Of a stretch of 64,000 nucleotides of DNA, positions 24,601 to 34,413 are shown piece by piece. Below the pieces are notes generated by a model that saw nothing but the letters and a program-made list of their open reading frames with translations, searched no databases and was not told the DNA's origin. The stretch spans positions 248,001 to 312,000 of the forward strand of contig NZ_UETR01000002.1 of NCBI RefSeq assembly GCF_900491745.1. The letters run 5' to 3'. Numbering within the stretch: position 1 is the stretch's first letter; each line of letters starts with the position of its first letter. The translations under genes were made by a program, and so were the position numbers. This DNA comes from Amarolinea aalborgensis. GTDB taxonomy: Bacteria > Chloroflexota > Anaerolineae > SSC4 > Amarolineaceae.

Positions 24601-25695
24601 TCAGCTACACAGCACGCGCACCAGCCGATCCAACCCGGCAAAGTCCTGGAGCACGTTGACGTCTGCAGACGGGAAGGCCTGACGGGCCATGTCCGCCACC
24701 AGGAAGCCCTGGTCGCTGCCGATTTCGAGCAAGAGCGCGCCCCCCGGCCGCAGATACGCAGGCGCCTGGCTCAGCAGCTGCTGGATCAGAAGGGTGCCAT
24801 CCGGTCCGCCGTCAAGCGCCAGCCGCGGTTCATACTGGGCCACGTCAGGCGCCAGGGTGGGGATGACGCTTGAAGGCACATAAGGCAGGTTGGCGGTGAT
24901 GATGTCCACCGGTTGTGGCAACGGACTGAGCAGGCTGCCATGCAGGAACTGCATTCGATCCGCCACCTGCGTGCGCACGGCGTTCGTCTGGGCCACGGCC
25001 AAGGCGTCGCTCGAAATGTCCGTGGCGTAGACCATGACGCGCGGGTGATTGTGGGCCACGCTGATCGCAATGGCTCCGCTGCCTGTGCCGATATCAGCCA
25101 TCAACACGCCAGAGTCAACCGATGGGGGGCGGAAGAACTGGGCGTAGGGTGGATAACGACCCGGCCCATGCCCGTTGGTTCCCGGCGGCCGGTTGCCGAC
25201 CAGCCACGCGTCGCTGTACGCCTGCGCGCTGCGCGTGACGAGCGATTCGATCGCCAGGATAGCATGTTCAACCAGGAGTTCCGTCTCTGGCCGCGGGACC
25301 AGCACCTGGGGTGTGATCAGAAAATCGAGCCCGAAGAACGAGCGACTGCCGACCAGGTAAGCGACTGGTTCGTGCCGGCGGCGACGTTCGATCAATTCCT
25401 CGAAACGGCTTCTCTCCGCGGCGTTGAGGGGGCGCTCTGGATGTGCAAACAGGCCGACGCGATCCGTGTTGAGCACCGACGCCAGTAGAATTTCGACGTC
25501 GAGGCGGGGCGTTTCCGATTGCGAACTGCGCAAACGCTGGAAAGCGGCGGCCATCGCCCGACCCACGTTGGTGCTGGGATCGAGTCGCCAGGCGAACGAA
25601 AAGGAGAGATTGGTCTGTTCGTTGACCAGGGAAGCGGGGGGCGCATATCGGTCCCGTCGTTGGGACGCTGCCGGTCTTCCATTGACCTGCATCAT
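24601..25695 (-). CDS. prmC: peptide chain release factor glutamine methyltransferase PrmC
   Basis: Methylates the glutamine of the GGQ motif in release factors 1 and 2. The N-terminal helical domain (about residues 43-115) is followed by VPRPETELLVE, the SAM motif ADIGTGSGAIAIS and the catalytic NLPY at 269-272. The protein is 364 residues against the usual ~280: there is a ~40-residue N-terminal extension and an extra ~35-residue stretch before the SAM motif. The start at 25695 is supported by AGGAGG. prfA, its substrate gene, lies directly upstream, the usual order. Confidence 0.93.
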   Translation of the reverse strand: MMQVNGRPAASQRRDRYAPPASLVNEQTNLSFSFAWRLDPSTNVGRAMAAAFQRLRSSQSETPRLDVEILLASVLNTDRVGLFAHPERPLNAAERSRFEELIERRRRHEPVAYLVGSRSFFGLDFLITPQVLVPRPETELLVEHAILAIESLVTRSAQAYSDAWLVGNRPPGTNGHGPGRYPPYAQFFRPPSVDSGVLMADIGTGSGAIAISVAHNHPRVMVYATDISSDALAVAQTNAVRTQVADRMQFLHGSLLSPLPQPVDIITANLPYVPSSVIPTLAPDVAQYEPRLALDGGPDGTLLIQQLLSQAPAYLRPGGALLLEIGSDQGFLVADMARQAFPSADVNVLQDFAGLDRLVRVLCS

Positions 25696-25827
25696 GAAAT
25701 CAGGCCTCCTGCAAGGATGTCATGTCGGCTTCCGACATGGTGTTGGTGAAATTGATCGCTGCGGCGCCATTGCCGGGCGATCCAGGGCACAGCCACGAAT
25801 ACGAGATCTTTACCTGCAAATGTGTGT

Positions 25828-26907
25828 TCATTCATCGCTTTCGGAAGCTGCCTGCAAGCGTTCGGCCTGATCGGCCGTGCTCAGCTCGTTGATGAATTCA
25901 TCCAGATCGCCGGTCAGGACAGTTTCCAACTGGTAGAGCGTCTTGCCGATGCGGTGATCGGTGACGCGATTTTGGGGAAAGTTGTAGGTGCGGATTTTCT
26001 CCGCGCGTTCGCCGCTGCCTACCTGGCTGCGCCGCGCGGCCTCCTGGGCTTCATTTTGTTTGCGTCGTTCCGCGTCGTAGAGCCGGGCGCGCAGAATCTG
26101 CATGCCCTTGACTTTGTTCTGCAGCTGCGATTTCTGATCTTGGCTGGAGACAACGATGCCGGTTGGCAGGTGCGTGATGCGCACGGCCGAGTCGGTGGTG
26201 TTCACGCTCTGACCGCCGGGGCCGCCGGCGCGGAAGACATCAATGCGCAGCTCATCCGGCCGAATGTCCACTTCTACTTCATCCATTTCTGGCAGCACCG
26301 CCACGGTCGCCGTGGAGGTGTGGATGCGGCCCTGCGACTCGGTGGTTGGCACCCGCTGCACACGATGCACGCCGCTCTCGTACTTCAACCGCGAATAGGC
26401 GCCGCGGCCGCGCACCTCGAAGATGACCTCTTTGAAACCGCCGATGCCCGATTCATGCGAGTTGAGCAGGTCTACTTTCCAATTGTGATTCTCCGCATAG
26501 CGCGTGTACATGCGGAACAGGTCGGCCGCAAACAGGCCAGCCTCATCGCCGCCGGTGCCGGCGCGAATCTCCACGATGACATCACGCTCATCGTTCGGGT
26601 CTTTGGGCACGAGGAGACGATGAAGCCGCGCTTCCAGGTCTGCTCGCTCCTGCTCCAACTGGCCGATCTCTTCGCGCGCCAGAGCCACCAGATCAGGCTC
26701 TTCATCGCTGTTCAAGAGCGCGATCGCCTCCGCCTGCTCTGCCACGACCTGCCGGTAGCGCTGGTAGGTCTCTACCAACTCGGTCAAGCTGGCGTGTTCT
26801 TGCGCCAGTTCAACCGCGCGCTGATTGTCGTTGAACAGCGCCGGGTCGCCCAGCAAGCGGGTTAACTCTTGATAACGGGCAACCGTTGATTCCAGTTTTT
26901 CGAACAT
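25828..26907 (-). CDS. prfA: peptide chain release factor 1
   Basis: Class I release factor recognising UAA and UAG, 359 residues, the normal length. GGQ lies at 231-233 in GGPGGQSVN, and the codon-reading tripeptide reads P-T-T (PxT type) in RVPTTES, which identifies RF1 rather than RF2 (SPF). It leads a minus-strand run prfA-prmC-HAD-tsaC. A short hairpin (GCTGACC and GGTCAGC separated by 7 nt) lies in the leader near 26930-26950. Confidence 0.97.
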   Translation of the reverse strand: MFEKLESTVARYQELTRLLGDPALFNDNQRAVELAQEHASLTELVETYQRYRQVVAEQAEAIALLNSDEEPDLVALAREEIGQLEQERADLEARLHRLLVPKDPNDERDVIVEIRAGTGGDEAGLFAADLFRMYTRYAENHNWKVDLLNSHESGIGGFKEVIFEVRGRGAYSRLKYESGVHRVQRVPTTESQGRIHTSTATVAVLPEMDEVEVDIRPDELRIDVFRAGGPGGQSVNTTDSAVRITHLPTGIVVSSQDQKSQLQNKVKGMQILRARLYDAERRKQNEAQEAARRSQVGSGERAEKIRTYNFPQNRVTDHRIGKTLYQLETVLTGDLDEFINELSTADQAERLQAASESDE

Positions 26908-27006
26908 GCGTCCTTCGCTTCTCCACGTTGGCTGACCAAACAGCGGTCAGCGTAGAGACTGTTGCCATCATGATACCAAACGTTGATCTCGCCGCAAAAG
27001 TTCTTG

Positions 27007-27585
27007 TTACGGCTGATCTGTAAAGACCGGCAAATTGCCCAGGGCAATGACATCCTTCCAGCCATCGTCGTTGCCTTCCGTGAAGACGGACGCCGTGGCC
27101 AAAGCGGTGGCGCCGGCTTTGGCAATCACCGATCTCATGCCGGCGAGCGTACTGCCAGTGCTGACCACGTCATCCACCAGGATGACCTTGCGGCCTTCGA
27201 TGCTGGCACGGTCTTTTTCGTCGAGAAAGAGCTGTTGGGGCGCGCCCGTTGTGATCGAAAGGGTGTCGGCTGTGATGGCGTTGCCCATGTATGGCTTGTA
27301 CGTTTTGCGCAGCACGACGTAGGGCAGGCCCAACAGCGCAGACAGCTCATAAATCAGGGGGATGCTTTTGGCCTCGGCTGTTACCAGCACATCGGCGTCG
27401 CCTGCTTCCTGCTTGATGCGCTCGGAAAGGACGGCCGCCGCCGCCTTGACCACGGTGGTATCGCCCAGCATGTTGAACACAGCAATGCGTACGCCAGGCG
27501 CCACTTCAAACAAGGGCAACCGGCGAGTCAATCCTGCAATCTCAACAGTGTAATAGTCACGGTCAGTAGCCAATACAACCTCCAT
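27007..27585 (-). CDS. adenine/purine-type phosphoribosyltransferase
   Basis: A type I PRTase of about 192 residues. The PRPP-binding motif VILVDDVVSTGSTL is clear, and LVTAEAKSIPLIYELS with VVLRKTYKPYMG resembles adenine and xanthine phosphoribosyltransferases and PurR-like relatives. It either salvages a purine base or acts as a PRPP sensor; the sequence does not decide. ATG 27585 is preferred over an in-frame TTG 24 nt upstream. It lies alone between prfA and the TPR gene on the minus strand. Confidence 0.85.
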   Translation of the reverse strand: MEVVLATDRDYYTVEIAGLTRRLPLFEVAPGVRIAVFNMLGDTTVVKAAAAVLSERIKQEAGDADVLVTAEAKSIPLIYELSALLGLPYVVLRKTYKPYMGNAITADTLSITTGAPQQLFLDEKDRASIEGRKVILVDDVVSTGSTLAGMRSVIAKAGATALATASVFTEGNDDGWKDVIALGNLPVFTDQP

Positions 27586-27706
27586 CTGCTTCTCTATCTG
27601 CCTGTCCAACGGCCTTTACGCCCACGGCAGCAATCCAAGCCTTCGCACACCGCCGATGCAGCTGCGCCTGCGGCCAACGGACTGGCCCGGCGACGCTGGC
27701 CCCGAC

Positions 27707-28666
27707 TCATGGCGTAGGCGTCAGCATCCGTAAATCTTCAAACGGCGCTGATTGCAGCAGCAATCCCATGTGTACGCGCGCCAGCGCCGTCAGATCCGGA
27801 TCATTCCCCTCGGCCAGGCTGGCCGCCATTTTGTATGCCTCGATGGCCGTATCAGTTTGCTTTTGCATTTCCAGCGCGCTCGCCAGGACGTAGTATCCGA
27901 CGGCCGACTGGTTGTCCAAGTCAAGCGCCGTACGCGCTTCACGTTCGCCATCGGCCGCGCGGTTGGCCTGCAAGTAGACGAATCCGCGCTCAACATGGAA
28001 GCGCACGGCATCATGCAGCAACGGCCGCGCCTTGTCATACCACGGTTCGGCCTGCTCTGGGCGACCCATTTGCTCGCTGAGAACCCCAAGCCATAAGTAC
28101 AGCATAGGATCATCCGGCGCGAACTGGGTCGCTTGTTCGTACATCGAAAAGGCGCCGGCCCAGTCGCCCTCGCGCACATGACGTTCTGCTTGCAGGCGGC
28201 GGTCATTGGCCGCCGCCACATTGGGATCCACCGGGAAATAGAAACGGAAGAGCCGCGTGCCCACAACGCCGACTGTGACGACAAGCAGCACAATGACCGC
28301 GCCGCGTAGCCACGCGCGCCGTCTTTCGGCGGCGAGCGTCTCGTCCAGGCGCCACCACCACTGCTCTGGTTGGGGTTGCGCTTGCTGCCGGGCGGCAGGC
28401 CAAGAAGTAATGGCCGACACGGCCCAGCGCGCGCGTGAGCGCAAACCCCGCTGCAGCGCCTCCCAACGCCCACGCTCGCCGCGCAGGTCAACGCCCTGCT
28501 GTTCAAGGGTGGGGATGCGCGCATCGAGCTGATCGAAAATCCCCAGCAGCTGTGAAACAGCCGATGTCCGCTCTCGCATGAGAGGTAGGAGGCCCTCGGC
28601 CGTGTCCAGCAGCCTGCGCACCTCATCGGCCGGGGTGTTCGTATCGTGAGCTATATCGTGGGCCAT
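27707..28666 (-). CDS. single-pass membrane protein with TPR domain
   Basis: A 319-residue protein. Residues 1-115 are a cytoplasmic helical region, 121-140 form one membrane helix (RGAVIVLLVVTVGVVGTRLF), and about 155-310 hold four or so tetratricopeptide repeats (A-x-x-x-Y-x-x-A, L-x-L-G, A-E-x-x-Y pattern). TPR domains mediate protein contacts; no catalytic motif is present. The TPR part would lie outside if the N-terminus is cytoplasmic. No specific partner is indicated by the neighbours. Confidence 0.82.
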   Translation of the reverse strand: MAHDIAHDTNTPADEVRRLLDTAEGLLPLMRERTSAVSQLLGIFDQLDARIPTLEQQGVDLRGERGRWEALQRGLRSRARWAVSAITSWPAARQQAQPQPEQWWWRLDETLAAERRRAWLRGAVIVLLVVTVGVVGTRLFRFYFPVDPNVAAANDRRLQAERHVREGDWAGAFSMYEQATQFAPDDPMLYLWLGVLSEQMGRPEQAEPWYDKARPLLHDAVRFHVERGFVYLQANRAADGEREARTALDLDNQSAVGYYVLASALEMQKQTDTAIEAYKMAASLAEGNDPDLTALARVHMGLLLQSAPFEDLRMLTPTP

Positions 28667-28702
28667 TGTATTTCACGCAGCCTTGTCTGCTGATGCGGCA
28701 TC

Positions 28703-29560
28703 TCAGGCCGCCTCATTGGCGCTGCGTTTGACTTCCTCGTACACGCGTCCAATGCCCTGTTTGATTTGCGATTCGATCTTAGCCTTGCGCCCGGCCGGGA
28801 TCGGGAACCATGTGACCAAATCTTTGACTAAGATCGAGCCGGTCTCCTGCTTCGATTTGCCTTGCCGAAACATCACCTTGACCTGCGTGCGCATATATCG
28901 AATATAATCGGTGACTCGATCTACGGCTTCGACGCCGCACGGCGGGCCATGACCCGGCACGATCGTGAGCGGATTGAGTTTCTTGATGAAGGCCAGCCCA
29001 TGCAGCCAATCGCGCGAGTTGGCCTGGGCCATGTATGGATGCTGGTCCAGCCAGACCGAGTCGCCGGCGAACAGGATGCGTTCCGTCGGCATCCACACCA
29101 CCGCCGTCGCCAGGGTGTGCCCGCCGATCCAAATCAGCCGCACTTCGCGTCCGCCGCGCAAGATGGTCAATCGCTTCTTGAAGGTGATTTCGGGCCGAAT
29201 GATCTGCAGGTCGTTGAACTGCACCTGGATGTCCGGTTCTTTCTTGAAGGAGTCGCGCACCCGTTGTTTGAAATTCTCCGTGTAGCCGCGCATTTCCTTC
29301 CAGGCGCGCTCGTGCGCCACCACCGGCGCGGGCAGGTAGAACTGATTGCCGAGTGAATGTCCGCGGTGATGATCTGTGTTGATCACGTAAAGGATGCGGG
29401 CGTTGTTCGATGCTTCGGCCACATGCTTGCGCCACGCCTGCGCCTGGGCAGGGACCATCGGGGTGTCCACCAAGATGACACCCTCGTCGGTGATGATGCA
29501 GCCGACATTGGCGTTGCGATAACCGGTTTCAATGAATACACCCGGTGCAATTTCCTGCAT
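28703..29560 (-). CDS. metallo-beta-lactamase-fold hydrolase with altered metal motif
   Basis: A 285-residue MBL-fold protein resembling SoxH/glyoxalase-II-type members (INTDHHRGHSLGN, then GGHTLATAVVW, FAGDSVW and VPGHGPPC). The usual HxHxDH metal motif is replaced by D63-x-H65-x-G67-H68: the first His and the Asp of metal site 2 are missing while two His remain. Later ligands (the His in GGHT, Asp in AGDS, His in PGHG) are present. It may bind one metal or a different one, or be a non-hydrolytic member. No signal peptide is seen. Confidence 0.85.
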   Translation of the reverse strand: MQEIAPGVFIETGYRNANVGCIITDEGVILVDTPMVPAQAQAWRKHVAEASNNARILYVINTDHHRGHSLGNQFYLPAPVVAHERAWKEMRGYTENFKQRVRDSFKKEPDIQVQFNDLQIIRPEITFKKRLTILRGGREVRLIWIGGHTLATAVVWMPTERILFAGDSVWLDQHPYMAQANSRDWLHGLAFIKKLNPLTIVPGHGPPCGVEAVDRVTDYIRYMRTQVKVMFRQGKSKQETGSILVKDLVTWFPIPAGRKAKIESQIKQGIGRVYEEVKRSANEAA

Positions 29561-29578
29561 ACACGACTCCTCGTGATG

Positions 29579-30796
<1,218 letters not shown>

Positions 30797-30841
30797 AAGA
30801 CCGTATTATACCCTGAAGCGCGCTAAAATTCAAAGCGTACT

Positions 30842-31002
30842 GGAGAGAGATCAGAGATTGGAGATTAGAGATCGGGTCACGCGGTGGGGTGTGATGACTG
30901 GGTGTGAGAATGTCACGGCGCCCGGTCTCCAATCTCCAATCTCCGGTCTTTGGTATCTGGTCTTCGATCTCTGGTCTTTGGTATCTGGCCCCCGATCTCC
31001 CT
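30842..31002. repeat. RGAGRYY heptad repeat array, two arms in opposite orientation
   Basis: At 30845-30874 units such as AGAGATC, AGAGATT and GGAGATT follow each other at 7-nt steps. At 30923-31002 the reverse-complement type (GGTCTCC, AATCTCC, GGTCTTT, GGTATCT) runs for about ten units. The two arms can pair into a long imperfect hairpin. The gap between AlaX and the riboflavin ABC ATPase holds no gene. Confidence 0.88.
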
Positions 31003-31011
31003 CATATTCCC

Positions 31012-31806
31012 TCACAGCGGCGGGCCTGGCCAGGGTTGGCCGGCCTGGTCAATGATGCGGCGCACGGTCAGCGCCAGGCGGCCAAATTGCTCGCTGCTCA
31101 GCAGGTCGGCGCTGCGCGGGCGTGGAAGAGGAATGGGAATCGTGGCGATGATATGCCCGGGGCGCGGCCCCATCACCATCACGCGGTCGGCCAGGAAGAC
31201 CGCTTCTTGGATGCTGTGCGTCACCAGGAGGACGGTGGCGCGGCGCAGTTGCCACACGCGTAGCAGCTCAAAATTCATGCGTTCGCGGGTCAGCGCGTCG
31301 AGCGCGCCGAATGGCTCATCGAGCAGCAGCACGCGCGGCCGATGAATAAGCGCGCGCGCCAGCACGACGCGCTGCTGCATGCCGCCCGACAACTGGTGTG
31401 GATAGGCCAGCTCGAAGCCTTGCAGGCCGACCAGGTCGCTCAGGCGTTTGGCTTCATGCCGTGCGTCCGCACGGGTAGCTGCTGCGCCCAACACGTCGAG
31501 CGGCAAGGCGATGTTATCGAGCACGGTGCGCCAGGGCATCAAATTCGCCGCCTGAAAAACGAACCCGATTTCTGCGCGCGGGCCAGTCATGGTGCGGCCG
31601 TCCAGCAGAACCTCACCCTCGTCAGGCGTCAAAAGTCCGCCCACCATGCGCAGGAGGGTGCTCTTTCCGCTGCCTGAAGGCCCTACCAACGCGACGAACT
31701 CGCCGTCGTGAACGTCGAAGCTGACGTTGGCCAGCGCCTTGACCAGCCCGCCGTTTTGTAGATAGCTCTTGCTCAGCCGTGTGACTGTGATCAACGCGTC
31801 GTTCAT
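31012..31806 (-). CDS. ABC transporter ATPase of the riboflavin uptake system
   Basis: A 264-residue ATPase of the nitrate/sulfonate/taurine/thiamine-precursor class. Walker A is GPSGSGKST, the Q-loop is VFQ, the signature is LSGGMQQR and Walker B is LLLDEPFGALD. It is the last of three genes (permease, binding protein, ATPase) downstream of an FMN riboswitch, so it should power riboflavin import with RibX and RibY. Without the riboswitch the family alone would suggest only a small-anion or thiamine-precursor importer. Its C-terminus ends at the edge of a heptad repeat array. Confidence 0.9.
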   Translation of the reverse strand: MNDALITVTRLSKSYLQNGGLVKALANVSFDVHDGEFVALVGPSGSGKSTLLRMVGGLLTPDEGEVLLDGRTMTGPRAEIGFVFQAANLMPWRTVLDNIALPLDVLGAAATRADARHEAKRLSDLVGLQGFELAYPHQLSGGMQQRVVLARALIHRPRVLLLDEPFGALDALTRERMNFELLRVWQLRRATVLLVTHSIQEAVFLADRVMVMGPRPGHIIATIPIPLPRPRSADLLSSEQFGRLALTVRRIIDQAGQPWPGPPL

Positions 31807-31840
31807 GCCTCTCCATACACACGTTTCACATGTGCGCGGC

Positions 31841-32917
31841 CTATTGCGGTTTTACAAACTGGTTCGTGTACAGCGTCTCCGGCTTGACCTCAGCCGTAAT
31901 GAGGCCCATCGCGCGCATGAAGCGCGCGGCTGTTTCCCAGCGCGCCGGGTCCGATACGCCAAGGGCGTCATTGGTCTGCCACAGCTTGAGCACTTCATCG
32001 AAGATGGCGCGATTGGTCTTGCGCGCGGTCTCATCCGCGCCGGCTTCTGGCACCTGCTTGAGGCTGAGGGCAAACGCGCCGTCTGGGTTGGCGAGAGCGT
32101 ACTCCAGGCCGCGCAACGTGGCGCGCACGAACTTGTGCACCAGTTCTGGTTGTTCGGCCACCGTCTTGTCGTTGGTGATGATGCCATTGGAGGGCAGGTC
32201 AACGAAGTCGGAGATGAAGATCTCATCCACCTCTTGCCCGGCCAGTCGTATCTGCACCGGACCATTGACCGAATAGTCGAGCGCCGCATCCACCTGCTTG
32301 GACTGCACAGCCGCCACTTGCGCAAAGCCGATGCTTTCGAGCCGCACCTGGCTCTCGTCCAACTTGGTGGCGTAGACCAGCGCCTTCCAACCCACGTAAC
32401 TGGCGCCGTAGAGGCCAGGAATACCTACTTTACGCCCCACCAGCTTGGCTGGCGTATCCAACCCGCTGCCTTTGGGCGCAAAGACCACCACGGGGAATTT
32501 GCGATACCAACTCATGGCGTAGACGACCGGCAGACCTTGGGCGCGCCCCAGGATCACTTCCTCGCCGCTGCCAATCATGAACTGCAGCTCGTTTGCGCCG
32601 ACTAATTTGATCAGGTCGGACTCGAAGCCGTAGCGGAATTTTACCTCCAGCCCCTCTTCGCGGTAGAAACCCTTTTCTACAGAAACATAGAACGGGGCGA
32701 ACTGAACGCTGGGAATATAGCCCATCGCCAGCTCGATTGTCTGGCTGGCCGCCGCGGGCGCTGAAGGCGTCGCCGGGGCGGCTGTGGTCGTGATCGGGGT
32801 TGCCGGCGCAGTCGCAACCGGCGCCGCTTGGGGCGTCGCGGGAACGCAGGCCGTCAGGAGCGTAAAAAGGGCGATCACGGTCAACAGGTTTGCTGCTTTT
32901 GCTCGTTTCATCATCAT
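31841..32917 (-). CDS. ribY: riboflavin-binding lipoprotein RibY-like (NMT1/THI5-like fold)
   Basis: A substrate-binding lipoprotein of 358 residues. The signal peptide ends in the lipobox LLTAC, followed by a Pro/Ala/Thr linker to about residue 60. The NMT1/THI5-like domain follows (IELAMGYIPSVQFAPFYVS, GVxHAxxxx-type helices, KVGIPGLYGASYVGWK). Chloroflexus RibY of this type has been reported to bind riboflavin. An AAAGGA site precedes the first of three consecutive ATG codons. It lies 34 bp upstream of the ATPase. Confidence 0.88.
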   Translation of the reverse strand: MMMKRAKAANLLTVIALFTLLTACVPATPQAAPVATAPATPITTTAAPATPSAPAAASQTIELAMGYIPSVQFAPFYVSVEKGFYREEGLEVKFRYGFESDLIKLVGANELQFMIGSGEEVILGRAQGLPVVYAMSWYRKFPVVVFAPKGSGLDTPAKLVGRKVGIPGLYGASYVGWKALVYATKLDESQVRLESIGFAQVAAVQSKQVDAALDYSVNGPVQIRLAGQEVDEIFISDFVDLPSNGIITNDKTVAEQPELVHKFVRATLRGLEYALANPDGAFALSLKQVPEAGADETARKTNRAIFDEVLKLWQTNDALGVSDPARWETAARFMRAMGLITAEVKPETLYTNQFVKPQ

Positions 32918-32974
32918 TTTGATCCTTTCTGTGTACGTCTCTTTATTTTTGTTTGCACGATTCTTCGAGGCACT

Positions 32975-33811
32975 TCATGGCGTGATTTTCCAGCGCAGGA
33001 GCCAGCGTTCGATCAGGCTGACAAGGCCATACAGGCACAACGCCAGGGCGATGAGGGTGAAGAGAGCCACGAACATCAGCGGCGTGTCGAGGAGATTGCG
33101 GCCCAGGTTGACCAGGAACCCGAGTCCCCGGTCCGCGCCGACGAATTCACCGACCACGGCGCCGATGACCGCCAGAGTGACGCTGACCTTCAGGCCAGCC
33201 AACAGAACAGGCAGCGCGGACGGAACTTCCAGCAAGGAGAACATCTGCCAGCGGTTGGCGCGCAACGAGTGCATCAGCGCGACCAGGTCAGGCTCCACGC
33301 CGCGGATGCCCACCACGGTGTTGATGAGCATGGGAAAGAAGACAGTCAGGGCGCAAACGAGGATCTTGCTCCACGCGCCAAAACCGACCCAAATGATGAG
33401 CAACGGCGCCACCGCCACGATGGGCACCGCCTGCAAGGCAACCAGGTAGGGCGATAGGAGTTGATCGAGCAGTTCTGATTTGGCAATCGCATAGCCGAGC
33501 AGGACAGCCACACCGACGCCGAGGCCGAGTCCTGCCAGCACTTCGCCCAAGGTGATCGTTACGTGCCGCAGCAGCGAGCCGTCGCCGATCACGATCCAGA
33601 GCTTCTGCCATACCAGGCCTGGGCCGGGCAGGACGTAGGGCGCGTAGTTCTGCCATTTCACCAGCGCGTCCCAACCGAGGAGGAAAAGCAGCAGGCCAAC
33701 CGCTGTCACCACGGCGCGGAGTCGCATGAAGGCCCGCACGGTTAGGCGAGAGGCGCGTAAGGTGACGCGGGATGCAACCCGGGTCAAGCGTGTGGTGCGA
33801 TCGTTCAGCAT
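32975..33811 (-). CDS. ribX: riboflavin ABC transporter permease RibX-like
   Basis: A BPD-type permease, about 250-278 residues depending on start, with six membrane segments. The EAA-type loop reads GAWSKILVCALTVFFPMLINTVVG region, as in SsuC/ThiX permeases. The ATG at 33809-33811 gives an Arg/Thr-rich 28-residue leader coded by heptad-like sequence; the ATG at 33727 would start right at the first hydrophobic segment and may be the true start. It is the first gene after the FMN riboswitch and its terminator. Confidence 0.87.
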   Translation of the reverse strand: MLNDRTTRLTRVASRVTLRASRLTVRAFMRLRAVVTAVGLLLFLLGWDALVKWQNYAPYVLPGPGLVWQKLWIVIGDGSLLRHVTITLGEVLAGLGLGVGVAVLLGYAIAKSELLDQLLSPYLVALQAVPIVAVAPLLIIWVGFGAWSKILVCALTVFFPMLINTVVGIRGVEPDLVALMHSLRANRWQMFSLLEVPSALPVLLAGLKVSVTLAVIGAVVGEFVGADRGLGFLVNLGRNLLDTPLMFVALFTLIALALCLYGLVSLIERWLLRWKITP

Positions 33812-33930
33812 AGCCAGCAAGATCAACAAGAAAGTCTCCGAGAGCAGGCGCCTTCGGAGACCGGATGCCGCGAAGCAATCACCCTGACGCCCATTGACGG
33901 CGAAGCGCGTCAGCAGGCGTCGAGACTGAT

Positions 33931-33967
33931 AAGAAAACGTCCCTGTTTGCGATTGCCTCCAGGGACG
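33931..33967 (-). terminator. intrinsic terminator downstream of the FMN aptamer
   Basis: On the minus strand CGTCCCTG (33960-33967) pairs with CAGGGACG (33938-33945), followed by TTTTCTT. It lies about 38 nt after the aptamer and before ribX, so it fits FMN-dependent transcription termination. Confidence 0.88.
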
Positions 33968-34004
33968 CGTGGCGCGCACGGACCTTGCCGTCGAGCCTCC
34001 TCGC

Positions 34005-34193
34005 GACCTTCTCCCATCCGGACTATACCGTCGGCTCCGGACTGGGCATGACGCCGTCACCGGATCCACCACGCGCTGCGGGTTGCGGGCTTGAGCTGAG
34101 CGTCTTCGCCGCCTGGCTCCTACCGCCGGTCGAGAATTGACCCGGCTCCGCTGTGATAACGGGCTGGTCGGGCCTCACTCTGCCCCGAAGGTC
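34005..34193 (-). ncRNA. FMN riboswitch (RFN element)
   Basis: Read on the minus strand, P1 is GACCTTC (34187-34193) with GAAGGTC (34005-34011). The conserved CGGGGCAGxGTGA of the 5' side, CGACCGGCGGT, the AGCCCGCAACCC-type segment and the diagnostic 3' block GACGGTATAGTCCGGATGGG are all present in order. The P2 region carries an extra hairpin. It controls ribX-ribY-ATPase, which identifies the transporter as a flavin importer. Confidence 0.95.
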
Positions 34194-34232
34194 CAGTAGA
34201 TTCAATTAGCAGCACCCGCAGGTGCTGAAATG

Positions 34233-34261
34233 AGTGTAACACAGCGCTGCGCAACTGTCAA
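34233..34261 (-). promoter_or_regulatory. sigma-70-like promoter of the riboflavin transporter operon
   Basis: On the minus strand TTGACA (34256-34261) and TACACT (34233-34238) are separated by 17 nt. Transcription would start just before the riboswitch. Confidence 0.82.
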
Positions 34262-34413
34262 TGCCTGCGAAGTTGGGAGTTGCGAAGTTGGCAGCCTGCT
34301 CGCAACTTGACACGGATACCGGCTTAAACTACCATAGTTCCGACGATTTTTTGACCGATACCAGCTTGCCGAAGGTTGGCGTCTGTCAGCTTCATGGCGA
34401 GTGGAGGCTTTTT

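Noticed and set aside
26201..26340. P-T-T in place of P-A-T in release factor 1 as an altered stop-codon reader
   Set aside because: The middle residue of the PxT motif varies naturally among RF1 proteins, so this does not indicate changed specificity or a recoded TGA.
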